This document shows, piece after piece, positions 26,032-34,952 of a stretch of 64,000 bases of DNA; positions within the stretch are counted from its first letter, which is position 1, and each line of letters opens with the position of its first letter. Source of the DNA: Saccharopolyspora oryzae (GTDB lineage: Bacteria > Actinomycetota > Actinomycetes > Mycobacteriales > Pseudonocardiaceae); assembly GCF_027853915.1 (NCBI RefSeq), contig NZ_JAQGLA010000002.1, forward strand, positions 124,001-188,000. The letters are read 5' to 3'. The notes beneath the pieces were generated by a model that was given only the letters and a program-made list of their open reading frames with translations, made no database searches and was not told the DNA's origin. Both the position numbers and the translations under genes were made by a program.

Positions 26032-27299
26032 AGCCGCTCCACCTCAGCGGCGCGGAGCCGGTTGCGCGTGTCGAAGACCCGATCGGCGTGGCGCTCCAGC
26101 AGCACCCAGTCGAACGCGTCGTGGTCGGTCAGGACGATCACCAGGTCCGCGCGCTCGATCTGCTCCGGGCCCCACGGCACGATCGCCACCTCCACCGGAA
26201 CCTCCGCCTCGTCGATCAGCGGATCGACCGCGCGCAACTCGGCACCGAGCGCGTGCAGGCGCTTGGCCACGCCCATCGCCGGGGACAGCCGCGCGTCGCT
26301 CGAATTGGCCTTGTACGAGAGGCCCAGGAGCAGGATCCGGCTCCCGTTGACCGCCATGTGCCGCCGGTTGAGGTGCTCCACGGCGCGGGCCACGACGTAG
26401 TCCGGCATGTGCTCGTTGACGTCGTTGGCGATTTCGACGAACCGGAAGGCCTTCCCCAGCGAACGGCGGACCTGCCAGGACAGGTACGACGGGTCGATCG
26501 GCAGGCAGTGGCCACCGACGCCGGGCCCCGGGGAGAACCGCATGAACCCGAACGGCTTGCTGGCCGCCGCGTCGATCACCGACCACACGTCCACGCCCAA
26601 TCCGTGGCAGTACATGGCCAGTTCGTTGACCAGCGCGATGTTGACGTGCCGGAAGGTGTTCTCCAGCAACTTGGTCAGCTCGGCCTCGCGGGTGCCCCGC
26701 ACCGCAACGGTGCGGTCGACGAGCTCGTCGTAGAACTCCTGAACCGCGCGCAGCGATCGACCGTCCACACCGGACACGATCTTGGGTGTGTTGTGGAACT
26801 GCCAGGCCGGGTTGCCCGGGTCGATCCGCTCCGGGCTGTAGCCGACGGCGAAGTCCACACCCGCGCGCAGCCCTGAACCGGCCTCCAGGATGGGCAGGAA
26901 GACCTCGTCGGTCGTGCCCGGGTACGTGGTGGATTCCAGGATCACGCAGCAGCCCGGCGTGACGTGGCCGGCGAGCGTCCGCGCGGCCTGCTCGATGCAG
27001 TCCAGATCGGGAGCGCCTTCGCGCAGCGGTGTCGGCACGCAGACCACGGCCGTGTCGAACCCCTCCATCGCGCTGTGGTCGCTGGTGGGCAGGTACCTGC
27101 CCGTCGCCAGTGCCGCGGTGAGCTCGGCATCCCCGATGTCGTCGATGAACGTGCTCCCCCGGCCGAGCAGGTCGACGCGGTTCTTGTCGGTGTCGAAACC
27201 GACCACGTCGAAACCGACTTCGACGGCGCGCATCGCGAGGGGCAGTCCCACGTAGCCCTGCCCGATGACGACCACGCGGTGGCCTGTGCTGGTAATCAT
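26028..27299 (-). CDS. Nucleotide-sugar 6-dehydrogenase (WecC/WbpA type)
   Basis: 423 aa. N-terminal NAD site VVIGQGYVGLPLA, central EKL-like helices and the catalytic Cys in GPGVGGHCLPIDPSYLSW (about residue 262). C-terminal GLSYKANSSDARLSPAM is typical of UDP-GlcNAc/ManNAc dehydrogenases rather than UDP-glucose dehydrogenase. It makes a UDP-amino-uronic acid. With the DegT aminotransferase and the divergent Gfo/Idh protein it recalls the WbpA-WbpB-WbpE set for UDP-2,3-diamino-uronic acids. ATG 27299. Confidence 0.92.
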   Translation of the reverse strand: MITSTGHRVVVIGQGYVGLPLAMRAVEVGFDVVGFDTDKNRVDLLGRGSTFIDDIGDAELTAALATGRYLPTSDHSAMEGFDTAVVCVPTPLREGAPDLDCIEQAARTLAGHVTPGCCVILESTTYPGTTDEVFLPILEAGSGLRAGVDFAVGYSPERIDPGNPAWQFHNTPKIVSGVDGRSLRAVQEFYDELVDRTVAVRGTREAELTKLLENTFRHVNIALVNELAMYCHGLGVDVWSVIDAAASKPFGFMRFSPGPGVGGHCLPIDPSYLSWQVRRSLGKAFRFVEIANDVNEHMPDYVVARAVEHLNRRHMAVNGSRILLLGLSYKANSSDARLSPAMGVAKRLHALGAELRAVDPLIDEAEVPVEVAIVPWGPEQIERADLVIVLTDHDAFDWVLLERHADRVFDTRNRLRAAEVERL

Positions 27300-27362
27300 T
27301 TTCCCCCTCCTCGCACGAGCTGCGCGCTCGCGGAGATTCGTTGCGGTGGTGGAACTGCGGAA

Positions 27363-28412
27363 TCAGCAGAAGTACCGGTACAGCAGAGCCCCGGCCTCGT
27401 CGGTGATCCGGTCCGGAACCGACTCGTCGGTGAACAGCCGGGTGATGTCGCCGAGCACCCGGCCCGCCTCGGCTTGTGCCGGCGACGGTTCACCGGCCGA
27501 CTTCAGGGCGACGATGCGCTTCTCGTCGGTGGCGTACTTGCTCTTGAAGCGGATCAGGCCGGGTTGGTCCACATCGCTGGCGCCCCAGTCGACGGCGCGC
27601 ATGCCGCGTTCGGCGGCCCAGCGGATACCTGCCCAGTAGACCGCGTCGTTGGGTCGCATGGCCAGGTAGTCGGGTCGGGACGCCGCGAACTTGCAGTGCA
27701 GGATTCCGTTCCAGGCCAGGAAGACCACGCCTGCCACGGTGTCCTCGGCGTGCCGGGCGAGCATGGTCACCACCGAGCCGTCCGCGCTGAACCTGTCCCA
27801 GATGTTCTCGAAGAACTCGACGGGCTGGGCCAGCATGCGGTACTTCCGCTTCCGCAAGCCGACCTGGAGCTGGTGGAACTGCTGCACGCCGCGGATGCCG
27901 CTGATCGCCTCGACGCGGATGCCGCCGCGGTCGGCCTTGGCGATGTTCCGCCGGGCTGCCTGGTCGATCCTGCGGTGGATGTCCTCGATCGGCGCATCGA
28001 TCCGGGTGGTGTGCTGGACGGTTTCGCCGGTGATCCGCAACCGGGGATCCGCGACGGGTTCCGCCGCGTGCAGGCAGCGCAAGGTCAGGCTGGTGCCCGG
28101 TTCGATCAGGCCGTCCACGAGCGCGTTCCAGGTCGCGGTGTCCGGTGCGACCGGATCGGCCCAGTCGGAGAACGGCAGGCTGCACAACCTGTCTCCGCGG
28201 AGGTCCGAAACCGGAACCCAGGCCAGCCCACCCCGCGGCGTGCCGTCGGCGTCCAGCGCGATCCGCGCGGCCGGGGTGAATCCGTAGGTCGAGCAGACCG
28301 CGTCGATCCACGGTGGCGAGGTGAACAGGTCTCCGTGCTCACCCGTGGCCAGGGTGCGCCAGAGCTCGTCCTTGCGCGGATCGACGGTGGTGATGGGAGC
28401 AATCGTGGTCAT
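27363..28412 (-). CDS. FemAB/GNAT-like acyl- or aminoacyltransferase
   Basis: 349 aa. Two GNAT-like halves as in FemAB proteins: N-terminal part with FTSPPWIDAVCSTYGF and LPFSDWADPVAPD, C-terminal part with RNIAKADRGGIRVE, HQLQVGLRKRKYRMLAQPVEFF and the GMRAVDWGASDVDQPGLIRFKSKY end, which are typical of FemAB-like proteins in exopolysaccharide clusters (PEP-CTERM/XrtA-associated FemAB and relatives). It may attach an acyl or aminoacyl group to the repeat unit. ATG 28412 overlaps the glycosyltransferase stop. Confidence 0.82.
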   Translation of the reverse strand: MTTIAPITTVDPRKDELWRTLATGEHGDLFTSPPWIDAVCSTYGFTPAARIALDADGTPRGGLAWVPVSDLRGDRLCSLPFSDWADPVAPDTATWNALVDGLIEPGTSLTLRCLHAAEPVADPRLRITGETVQHTTRIDAPIEDIHRRIDQAARRNIAKADRGGIRVEAISGIRGVQQFHQLQVGLRKRKYRMLAQPVEFFENIWDRFSADGSVVTMLARHAEDTVAGVVFLAWNGILHCKFAASRPDYLAMRPNDAVYWAGIRWAAERGMRAVDWGASDVDQPGLIRFKSKYATDEKRIVALKSAGEPSPAQAEAGRVLGDITRLFTDESVPDRITDEAGALLYRYFC

Positions 28413-29401
28413 GAGCTTCTCCGGCTGGATCGCGAACGCAGTGCGAACGGTGCTGGTGACTGCCGTTGCCGCACCGACGTGGTCAGCGCGGCCATCAGGT
28501 CGTCGGGAGTGATGGAACCCGCATCGCGGTGCCGGGCCAGGCCCCGGCGGTCCAGTTCGCCGGCCAGCTCGCGCTGGTGGTCGTCGGTGGCCTCGCCGTG
28601 GCGTTCCTCCCTGGCGATCAGGACCGGTGACCGGCCCGCGTCGAGCGCCGTGACGACGGATCCGGTTCCGGCGTGGCTGATCACGATGTCCGCCGCGGAT
28701 ACCGCGGCCTTGAGGTCGGCAGCGGGCAGGAACGGGGTCGGGTCGATGGGCAGGTCCGCCACCTGGCCGGCCCCGGTCTGCCACAGGACGTCGACCGGGC
28801 GTCCCAGTGCGCGCTCCAGCGCACCCCCGCTGGCGAGCAGCGGCACCAGGGCGGCGATCAGGCGCCGGAACGGGAACTGGGAACCCCCGACGGTGACCAC
28901 GACGCGGATCCGGTCGCCGATCCGAGGCGTCGCGGTCACCGCCTCGTAGCGGTCGAACTGGCTGCCGCCGTAGTGCCAAGGGCCGCGAGCCCAGTACGGG
29001 TGCTGGGTGTAGACCCGGACCCCCGGTGCCCAGCGCAGGATGCGCCCGGTGAGCGAAGGTCCGCTGACCCGCGCCGCGCTTTCGATGTAGTGGCACTCGA
29101 CGCCGCGAAGCGCCAGGTACGGCAGGACTCCCACCGCGATGCCCGAGCCGGTGGAGACCACGCGGGTCGGCTTGCGCTTCCGCCACAGCCGGTGCGCGAT
29201 CGGCACGCAGCGCAGCACGCCCCAGAGGTCGCGGCTGTTGACGTCGTGGATGAACTCGACGTCCCGCCCCGCGAGCAGGGAGGTGCTCTGCGCGTTGGAC
29301 GGGGTCATCCACAGCGCGTCACCGTCCGGCGGGAGCCGGTCGGCCAGACCTTCGAGCTGGGTCAGGTGGCCACCGGTGGTGGCGACGAACAACGTGGTCA
29401 T
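28409..29401 (-). CDS. Glycosyltransferase, fused Alg14/Alg13-like
   Basis: 330 aa. The N-terminal half (TTGGHLTQLEGLA, STGSGIAVGVLPYLALRG, CHYIESAARVSGPSLTGRIL) is like Alg14/PssD; the C-terminal half (VTVGGSQFPFRRLI, ADIVISHAGTGSVVTALDAG, PVLIAREERHGEATDDHQ) is like Alg13/PssE and the UDP-binding half of MurG. Both halves in one chain give a complete GT-B enzyme. It probably adds the second sugar to the lipid-linked unit. ATG 29401, 66 nt after the sugar-transferase gene; its stop overlaps the FemAB-like gene. Confidence 0.87.
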   Translation of the reverse strand: MTTLFVATTGGHLTQLEGLADRLPPDGDALWMTPSNAQSTSLLAGRDVEFIHDVNSRDLWGVLRCVPIAHRLWRKRKPTRVVSTGSGIAVGVLPYLALRGVECHYIESAARVSGPSLTGRILRWAPGVRVYTQHPYWARGPWHYGGSQFDRYEAVTATPRIGDRIRVVVTVGGSQFPFRRLIAALVPLLASGGALERALGRPVDVLWQTGAGQVADLPIDPTPFLPAADLKAAVSAADIVISHAGTGSVVTALDAGRSPVLIAREERHGEATDDHQRELAGELDRRGLARHRDAGSITPDDLMAALTTSVRQRQSPAPFALRSRSSRRSS

Positions 29402-29467
29402 CGGATCTCCAGAATCTGCGGCGGCGCCAGGGATTTCCAGGAACCCGCGGGATCGCGCACGAGCGCG

Positions 29468-30184
29468 TCACCGCGCGCCGTCACCGCGCAACATCGACGG
29501 GAGGGTGCTCGCCAGGATCCGCAGATCCAGCCGCACGGTCCGGCTTCGGACGTATTCGGCGTCGAGCTTGAGCATGTCCAGGGTGCCGAGCGCGCTTCGC
29601 CCGCGGACCTGCCACAGCCCGGTCAGCCCCGGCAGCACCGTGAAGCGGTCCTGGAACTCCGCCGGGAACATCGCCGCCTCCCACTCCTGGCACGGACGGG
29701 GGCCGACCAGCGTCATCTCGCCCCGCAGCACGTTGATCAGCTGGGGGAGCTCGTCGAGGCTGGTGCGGCGCAGCCACCCGCCGAAGCGGGTGATGCGCGG
29801 GTCGGCGGCGAGCTTGCAGCTCCCGTTGACCTTGGTGTCCTCGCCGTGCAACTCCCGGACGATCAGCTCCCGGTGCGCGGCATCGGAGCTGTCGAGGCGC
29901 ATGGTGCGGAACTTGTAGAAGGTGAACGGCCGCCCGTTCAACCCGACGCGCTGCTGGCGGAACAGCGCCGGGCCGCGGCTGGTCGACCGGATGCACAGGG
30001 CGATCAACAACATCGGCGCGGACAGCACTGCCAGAGCGGCGCTCGCCAGCGACACGTCCAGCGCTCGCCGGAACCGATCGTCCCATGTGGACGGACTGGC
30101 GTTCGCGGCCGGCCCGTCCGGCGCGGTGAGCACCGGCAACCGGTCACCGGTGAGCTCAGGGCTGGGGCAGCTCAGCTCGGTCAT
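29468..30184 (-). CDS. Undecaprenyl-phosphate phosphosugar transferase (initiating enzyme)
   Basis: 238 aa, the short form with one membrane-inserted helix (LASAALAVLSAPMLLIALCI, about 40-60) and the catalytic domain: GPALFRQQRVGLNGRPFTFY, KFRTM, FGGWLRRTSLDELPQLINVL, GEMTLVGPRP and LPGLTGLWQVRGRS. These are the bacterial sugar transferase signatures. It moves a sugar-1-phosphate from UDP-sugar to undecaprenyl phosphate, so it starts assembly of the repeat unit. ATG 30184 overlaps the aminotransferase stop. Confidence 0.93.
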   Translation of the reverse strand: MTELSCPSPELTGDRLPVLTAPDGPAANASPSTWDDRFRRALDVSLASAALAVLSAPMLLIALCIRSTSRGPALFRQQRVGLNGRPFTFYKFRTMRLDSSDAAHRELIVRELHGEDTKVNGSCKLAADPRITRFGGWLRRTSLDELPQLINVLRGEMTLVGPRPCQEWEAAMFPAEFQDRFTVLPGLTGLWQVRGRSALGTLDMLKLDAEYVRSRTVRLDLRILASTLPSMLRGDGAR

Positions 30185-31290
30185 GTCCGAGCACCTCGCA
30201 ACACCTCGCAGACCCGCGCCACCTCACCGTCGCTCAGCGAGGGGGACATCGGGAGCGACAGGATTTCACCGGCCGCTCGTTCCGCCACCGGAAGCCGTTC
30301 CCCGAACTCCTCGAAGGCCGGCTGCAGGTGGCACGGAACCGGGTAGTGCACGCCCCATCCGATCTGCGCGGCTGTCAGCGTTTCCGCGACCCGTTCGCGG
30401 TCAGCGGTGCGGACCACCGCGAGGTGGTGCACCGGAGCAGCGCCAGGTGCGACCGCGACCGGCGTGCACCAGTCCGGCAGCCAAGCGCGGTAGCGGGCCA
30501 TCACGGAACGCCGCCGGTCGTTGTCGCGGTCCAGCCTCGAGAGCTTCGCCAGCAGCACCGCCGCCTGGAGGGTGTCCAACCTGCTGTTGCGGCCGGACAC
30601 CTCGTGGCAGTTGCGGTCGCGCGCCGACCGTCCGTGGTTGGCCAGTTGCCGGACCCGGTCGGCCAGCGCGGGGTCGTCCGTCACGACAGCGCCCCCATCG
30701 CCCAGCGCTCCCAGGTTCTTGCCCGGGTAGAAGCTGAAAGCCGCGGCGTGACCGGCACTTCCGGCGCGCCGACCGTCCAGCCGAGCGCCATGCGCCTGGG
30801 CTGCGTCCTCGATGAACGCCAGACCGTGGCGGGCGGCCAGGGCTTCCAGTCGCGACACGTCGGCCAGCTGGCCGAAGAGGTGCACCCCGATCAACGCCGC
30901 GGTGCGCCAATTGATCGCGGCAGCAGCGGAATCCGGGTCCAGGAGCAAGGTGTCCGGGAGGACGTCCGCGAACCGCGGTCGAGCGCCGACCGCGCGCACC
31001 GCTTCGGCGGTGGCGGCGAAGGTGTTCGCCGGGACCACGACCTCATCGCCGGGCCCGACGCCGATCGCGAGCAGGATCAGCTCCAGCGCATCCGTTCCGT
31101 TCCCGACGCCCACGCACTTCGACGTCTCGCAATAGGCCGCGAACTCGTCTTCGAACCGTTCCACCTCCGGGCCGCCCAGGAAATGCCCGTGCTGCACCAC
31201 CGACTTCCAGGCCAGATCGAGTTCGTCGCGCAGTTCGTGGTGGACGGCCTTCAGGTCCAAGAACGGCACGGACAGGTTTGCTGCGCTCAT
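30181..31290 (-). CDS. DegT/DnrJ/EryC1/StrS-family sugar aminotransferase (WbpE-like)
   Basis: 369 aa. PLP enzyme: VGVGNGTDALELIL near 55, ANTFAATAEAV, EDAAQAHGARLDGRRAG with the PLP-ring Asp, and the Schiff-base Lys in FSFYPGKNLGALGDGGA (about residue 185). VPFLDLKAVHHEL at the start is typical. GAGGAG precedes ATG 31290, the first gene of the 12.4 kb minus-strand operon. It should aminate a 3- or 4-keto nucleotide sugar. The frame is open to 31500, but the extra sequence is not conserved. Confidence 0.92.
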   Translation of the reverse strand: MSAANLSVPFLDLKAVHHELRDELDLAWKSVVQHGHFLGGPEVERFEDEFAAYCETSKCVGVGNGTDALELILLAIGVGPGDEVVVPANTFAATAEAVRAVGARPRFADVLPDTLLLDPDSAAAAINWRTAALIGVHLFGQLADVSRLEALAARHGLAFIEDAAQAHGARLDGRRAGSAGHAAAFSFYPGKNLGALGDGGAVVTDDPALADRVRQLANHGRSARDRNCHEVSGRNSRLDTLQAAVLLAKLSRLDRDNDRRRSVMARYRAWLPDWCTPVAVAPGAAPVHHLAVVRTADRERVAETLTAAQIGWGVHYPVPCHLQPAFEEFGERLPVAERAAGEILSLPMSPSLSDGEVARVCEVLRGART

Positions 31291-31810
31291 CGGTCTCCTC
31301 GTGCTTCTCGTTCTGCGGCGCGGAAAGCCGACCACCACGGGATGAGCGCCGGCACGGGTGCTCGATGCGTGGAAACGACTTCTGCGAGCCGACTGATGAT
31401 CCAAATTGGACGGGCGTGATATCCGCATCCCCACCACCGCTCGTGGAATTCGGTCAGACCGGCGTGCAAGCCGCAGAACCGCTCTCTGATCCGAGCGCAT
31501 GATGAAAGTGGAAAGAACCCCCAGTGGCTAGGAGCATATCGGCGCTCCTCGGCATATCACCAGCAACAATCCAACCTTTCACCGGTCGAGTGATGCCGGA
31601 CGAACGGAAGGACATCGTTCACCCGCGTCGTTTATGGTCTGTGCTGCGCAACCGCAGGTGGGCCCGAACATCGGCCCTCAGCCGCCATCTCGCGCGTGGG
31701 CATGCGTCCCGACTGGACCGCAGCTCCGCTGGAGGCATCCCGGTTCGCCGCACGAAAATTGCGATGACCTACCTAAAAAGGCATCGCACAACCTGGGGGG
31801 GATTAAAGAA
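31291..31810. other. Divergent promoter region of the polysaccharide genes
   Basis: About 520 bp between the start of the minus-strand operon and the plus-strand Gfo/Idh gene. Local AT-rich patches occur near 31538-31580 and 31750-31810. TGCGATG (31760-31766) and CATCGCA (31782-31788) form an inverted repeat close to the Gfo/Idh start. I see no convincing consensus promoter. A frame at 31593-31814 encodes an Arg-rich peptide that I do not accept as a gene. Confidence 0.45.
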
Positions 31811-32938
31811 TTGAGTAATACTACGTGGGTAGCCGTAGTCGGATATGGCTATTGGGGTTCGAAGCACGTTCGAGTCCTCAGCACTCTGCCCGACGTGAAC
31901 GTCGTCGTGGTGGACGCCGACCCGGCTCGGCGGGCCGAGGCCCAGCGGAATTTCCCGGCGGTGACCGCGGCGTCGGAACTGGCGCAGGTCTCCGACCTCG
32001 TCGACGCCGTGGTGGTCGCGACACCGCCCACGACGCACGCCGAGATCGCGATGCAGGCGTTGGACCACGGCAAGCACACGCTTGTCGAAAAACCGCTGGC
32101 CACCTCCGTGCGCGATGCGCACAGCTTGGTCGAGGCCGCTGAGCAGCGCGGGCTCCACCTCATGGCTGGCCACACGTTCGTGTACAACGCCGCGGTGCAC
32201 AAGCTGCGCGAGATCATCCGCTCCGGAGAGCTCGGGAAGATCTTCTACATCGACACGTCGAGGTTGAACCTCGGGCTCTACCAGCACGACGTCAACGTCA
32301 TCTGGGACCTGGCGCCGCACGACCTGTCGATCATCTCCTACCTGCTGGACGACACCCCGAGCTCGGTCGCGGCGTGGGCCCAGCACAACGTCAGCGGCCG
32401 GCACGCCGACGTGGCGCACCTCAGGCTTGATCTGGCGAACTCCGCGATCTCGGCATTCGTCCACGTGAGCTGGTTGAACCCGCAGAAGGTCCGCCGCGTC
32501 ACCGTCGTCGGTGACCGGAAGATGGCGATCTACAACGATCTCCTCGACGAGGACCGCGTCCGGATCTACGACTCCGGGGTCGACCTCCGGAACCCCGGCG
32601 GCGCCGAGAACTCCTACGCGATGCCGGTGACCTACCGCTCCGGGGACATCGTCTCGCCGCACGTGGCGTTCCGGGAACCGCTCCTCGTCCAGGACGAGCA
32701 CTTCGTCGACTGCGTCCGCGGGAACGCCTGGCCGCGCACCTCCGGCGAGGACGGGTTGAACGTCGTGCACTCGCTGGCCGCAGCGGACCTGGCCCAGTCC
32801 GCGGGCAAGCCGGTGCGCATCGACAGCGCCGCGGGGCAGTTCAGGCGCCCCAAGGCGGTCGACGCGGATGGAAGGTCGTGGAACGTTCCGATGCGCGTGG
32901 TCTCCCCGTTCCAGCAGGAGAGGGGCGACGTGGCATGA
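31811..32938 (+). CDS. Gfo/Idh/MocA-family oxidoreductase (WbpB-like role)
   Basis: 375 aa. NAD(P) site VAVVGYGYWGSKHVRVL at residues 7-23, DAVVVATPPTTHAEIAMQA near 75, the catalytic EKP in HTLVEKPLATSV (about 98) and the HD/HxxxH-like DLAPHDLSIISYLL segment (about 175). TTG 31811 is the only start in frame near the conserved N-terminus, with a G-rich run at 31795-31801 as ribosome site. It overlaps the stop of a possible 16-codon leader (31764-31814). It probably oxidises the C3 hydroxyl of the nucleotide sugar before the DegT enzyme aminates it. Confidence 0.9.
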   Translation: MSNTTWVAVVGYGYWGSKHVRVLSTLPDVNVVVVDADPARRAEAQRNFPAVTAASELAQVSDLVDAVVVATPPTTHAEIAMQALDHGKHTLVEKPLATSVRDAHSLVEAAEQRGLHLMAGHTFVYNAAVHKLREIIRSGELGKIFYIDTSRLNLGLYQHDVNVIWDLAPHDLSIISYLLDDTPSSVAAWAQHNVSGRHADVAHLRLDLANSAISAFVHVSWLNPQKVRRVTVVGDRKMAIYNDLLDEDRVRIYDSGVDLRNPGGAENSYAMPVTYRSGDIVSPHVAFREPLLVQDEHFVDCVRGNAWPRTSGEDGLNVVHSLAAADLAQSAGKPVRIDSAAGQFRRPKAVDADGRSWNVPMRVVSPFQQERGDVA

Positions 32939-33078
32939 CGAGGACGGTCGCGGCACCGGACATCGCGGCGGTGTCGGACGCCGTCCTCCTGGAAGCTTCC
33001 GCGGCGGGCCCGGGGTGGCGCGCGGACGTCGTCCGGCTGGAAGGCCGCTACGGCCGCGCGGCCACCACGGCACCGTAG
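32935..33078 (+). CDS. Small 47-aa protein coupled to the Gfo/Idh gene
   Basis: ATG 32935 overlaps the Gfo/Idh stop (ATGA), and the frame ends at TAG 33076-33078. The peptide starts MTRTVAAPDIAAV and ends RAATTAP; no signal peptide, membrane helix or known motif. The coupling makes translation plausible, but the product may be the remnant of a longer gene that was lost 3' of this point, since the next 249 bp hold no gene. Confidence 0.4.
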   Translation: MTRTVAAPDIAAVSDAVLLEASAAGPGWRADVVRLEGRYGRAATTAP

Positions 33079-33327
33079 GAGCGATCTGCGCCACTCCGAG
33101 CGGGTGCTGCAGGACACACTCGACCGGACCGGAAATGCGGGGTGAGAACTTTACGCCAGCCGAAGAATCTTCTGCGCTCGTCCGCGTTGACGGTCGTTCC
33201 TGTCGTCCATAGCGTTCGAGCCTGGTACGCCCAGCACGTCGACGAGCCCCGGTGTCCGACCGCCGGGGCCGGTGCTTCACCATTTTCCCGCTGCGCACGA
33301 CCATCGGAGATCCACAGGGGAGCAAGC

Positions 33328-34785
33328 ATGTCCGGTTCCGCGCCCACCGCTGAACCCGCCACCGGCTGGGGCCGGGTGATGCGGCGCAAACCGATCAGCC
33401 TGCTCAACGCCGAGACCGGCGCCGACTCCGGCGGCGGCGAGCTGAAGCGGTCGCTGGGCGTGGCCCGGCTGACCATGATCGGTGTCGGCTCCACGGTCGG
33501 CACCGGCATCTTCATCGTGCTCAACGAAGCCGTGCCCAAGGCCGGACCGGCGGTCGTCCTCTCGTTCGTGCTGGCCGCGATCACCGCAGCGCTGACCGCG
33601 CTCTGCTACGCCGAGCTGGCCTCCACCATCCCGGTCGCCGGCGCGTCCTACACCTACGCCTACGCCACGATGGGCGAGCTCATCGCGTTCGTCGTCGGTG
33701 CCTGCCTGCTGCTGGAGTACGGGGTGGCCGCCTCGGCCGTGGCGGTCGGCTGGGGCGAGTACCTCAACGCGCTGCTCGGCGACGTCTTCGGCTGGCAGCT
33801 GCCCGCCGAGCTCAGCGCACCGCCCGGCGAGGGCGGGATCTTGAACGTGCCCGCCGCCGTGCTGGTCACCGCCTGCTGCGTGCTGCTGATGCGGGGCGCC
33901 AAGGAGTCGGCCACGATCAACGCGATCACGGTGTGCATCAAGCTCGCGGTGCTGCTGCTGTTCGTCGCGGTCGCGTTCACCGCGTTCAACTCCGACAACC
34001 TCAACCCGTTCGCGCCCTACGGTGCCGCCGGTGTCAGCGCCGCGGCGTCGATGGTGTTCTTCTCCTACATCGGCATGGACACCGTCTCCACCGCCGGCGA
34101 GGAGGTCGAGAACCCGCGGCGGACGCTGCCGCTGGCGCTGTTCTGGTGCGTCGTGATCGTCACCAGCATCTACCTGCTGGTCGCGCTGGCCGGGGTCGGC
34201 GCCCAGCCGTGGCAGGAGTTCGAGGGCCAGGACGCGGGCCTGGCGGCGATCCTGGGCAACCTCACCGGCTCGGGCTGGCCGGCCATCGTGCTCGCCGCCG
34301 GCGGTGTCGTGTCGATCTTCGGCGTCACCCTGACCACGATCTACGGCCAGACCCGGATCCTGTTCTCGATGGGTCGCGACGGCATGGTGCCGAAGGTCTT
34401 CCACACGGTCCACCCGCGCCGCCGCACCCCGATCCGCAACACGCTGATCGTCTCGGGCTTCGTCGGCGTGCTGGCGGCGGTGGTGCCGCTGAACACGCTG
34501 GCGAACCTGACCAGCATGGGCACGCTGGTGGCCTTCACGGTCGTCTCCGTCGGCGTGGTGATCCTGCGCCGCACCCGCCCGGACCTGCAGCGCGGTTTCC
34601 GCGTCCCGGGCTACCCGGTGGTCCCGGCGCTGAGCATCCTGGCCTGCGTCTACCTGATCTCGCAGCTGCCGTGGACGACGTACCTGATGTTCGCGATCTG
34701 GCTGGGCCTGGCGCTCACGCTGTACTTCACCTACAGCATCAAGAACAGCCGCCTGGCCACCGACGAGTTCGAACTCAGCCGGTAA
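33328..34785 (+). CDS. APC-family amino acid permease
   Basis: 485 aa with about 12 hydrophobic segments. The APC signature GVGSTVGTGIFIVLNE in helix 1 (about 50-65), ELASTIPVAGASYTYAYATMGE in helices 2-3 and FFSYIGMDTVSTAGEEVENPRR in helix 6 match the cationic amino acid transporter (CAT/YfnA) group. GGGGAG at 33317-33322 precedes ATG 33328. Substrate is probably an amino acid; no catabolic genes are beside it. A 13-bp-arm hairpin follows. Confidence 0.92.
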   Translation: MSGSAPTAEPATGWGRVMRRKPISLLNAETGADSGGGELKRSLGVARLTMIGVGSTVGTGIFIVLNEAVPKAGPAVVLSFVLAAITAALTALCYAELASTIPVAGASYTYAYATMGELIAFVVGACLLLEYGVAASAVAVGWGEYLNALLGDVFGWQLPAELSAPPGEGGILNVPAAVLVTACCVLLMRGAKESATINAITVCIKLAVLLLFVAVAFTAFNSDNLNPFAPYGAAGVSAAASMVFFSYIGMDTVSTAGEEVENPRRTLPLALFWCVVIVTSIYLLVALAGVGAQPWQEFEGQDAGLAAILGNLTGSGWPAIVLAAGGVVSIFGVTLTTIYGQTRILFSMGRDGMVPKVFHTVHPRRRTPIRNTLIVSGFVGVLAAVVPLNTLANLTSMGTLVAFTVVSVGVVILRRTRPDLQRGFRVPGYPVVPALSILACVYLISQLPWTTYLMFAIWLGLALTLYFTYSIKNSRLATDEFELSR

Positions 34786-34802
34786 TCGCCCGAAAACGCA
34801 GC

Positions 34803-34833
34803 GAGCGGTGCCCAGTCCGGCTGGGCACCGCTC
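34803..34833 (+). terminator. Hairpin after the amino acid permease
   Basis: Perfect 13-bp arms GAGCGGTGCCCAG (34803-34815) and CTGGGCACCGCTC (34821-34833), 5-nt loop, followed by ATCTTCGTGTT. Confidence 0.8.
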
Positions 34834-34921
34834 ATCTTCGTGTTCCGCCAGCGGATTTGACACGAGGGGGAAAATGAAAAATCGGCGTGTCCACCACTAT
34901 CCAATGGGGACTCCGCCGAAT

Positions 34922-34933
34922 CTGGTACCAGAA
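34922..34933 (+). promoter_or_regulatory. Palindrome upstream of the HelD/HelR gene
   Basis: TCTGGTACCAGA at 34922-34933 is a perfect 12-bp palindrome, wrong as tested by arm order only if read TCTGGT/ACCAGA: the arms TCTGGT and ACCAGA are exact reverse complements. It lies 20 bp before GTG 34953 in an AT-richer stretch, so it is placed for an operator. I do not see the rifamycin-associated element known from some helR genes. Confidence 0.4.
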
Positions 34934-34952
34934 TAGCCGCTGCGAGGGGCAA

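Noticed and set aside
31593-31814. Arg-rich frame of about 73 codons before the Gfo/Idh gene
   Set aside because: No ribosome site, no homology and composition of a shadow frame; only the last 16 codons are kept as a possible leader.
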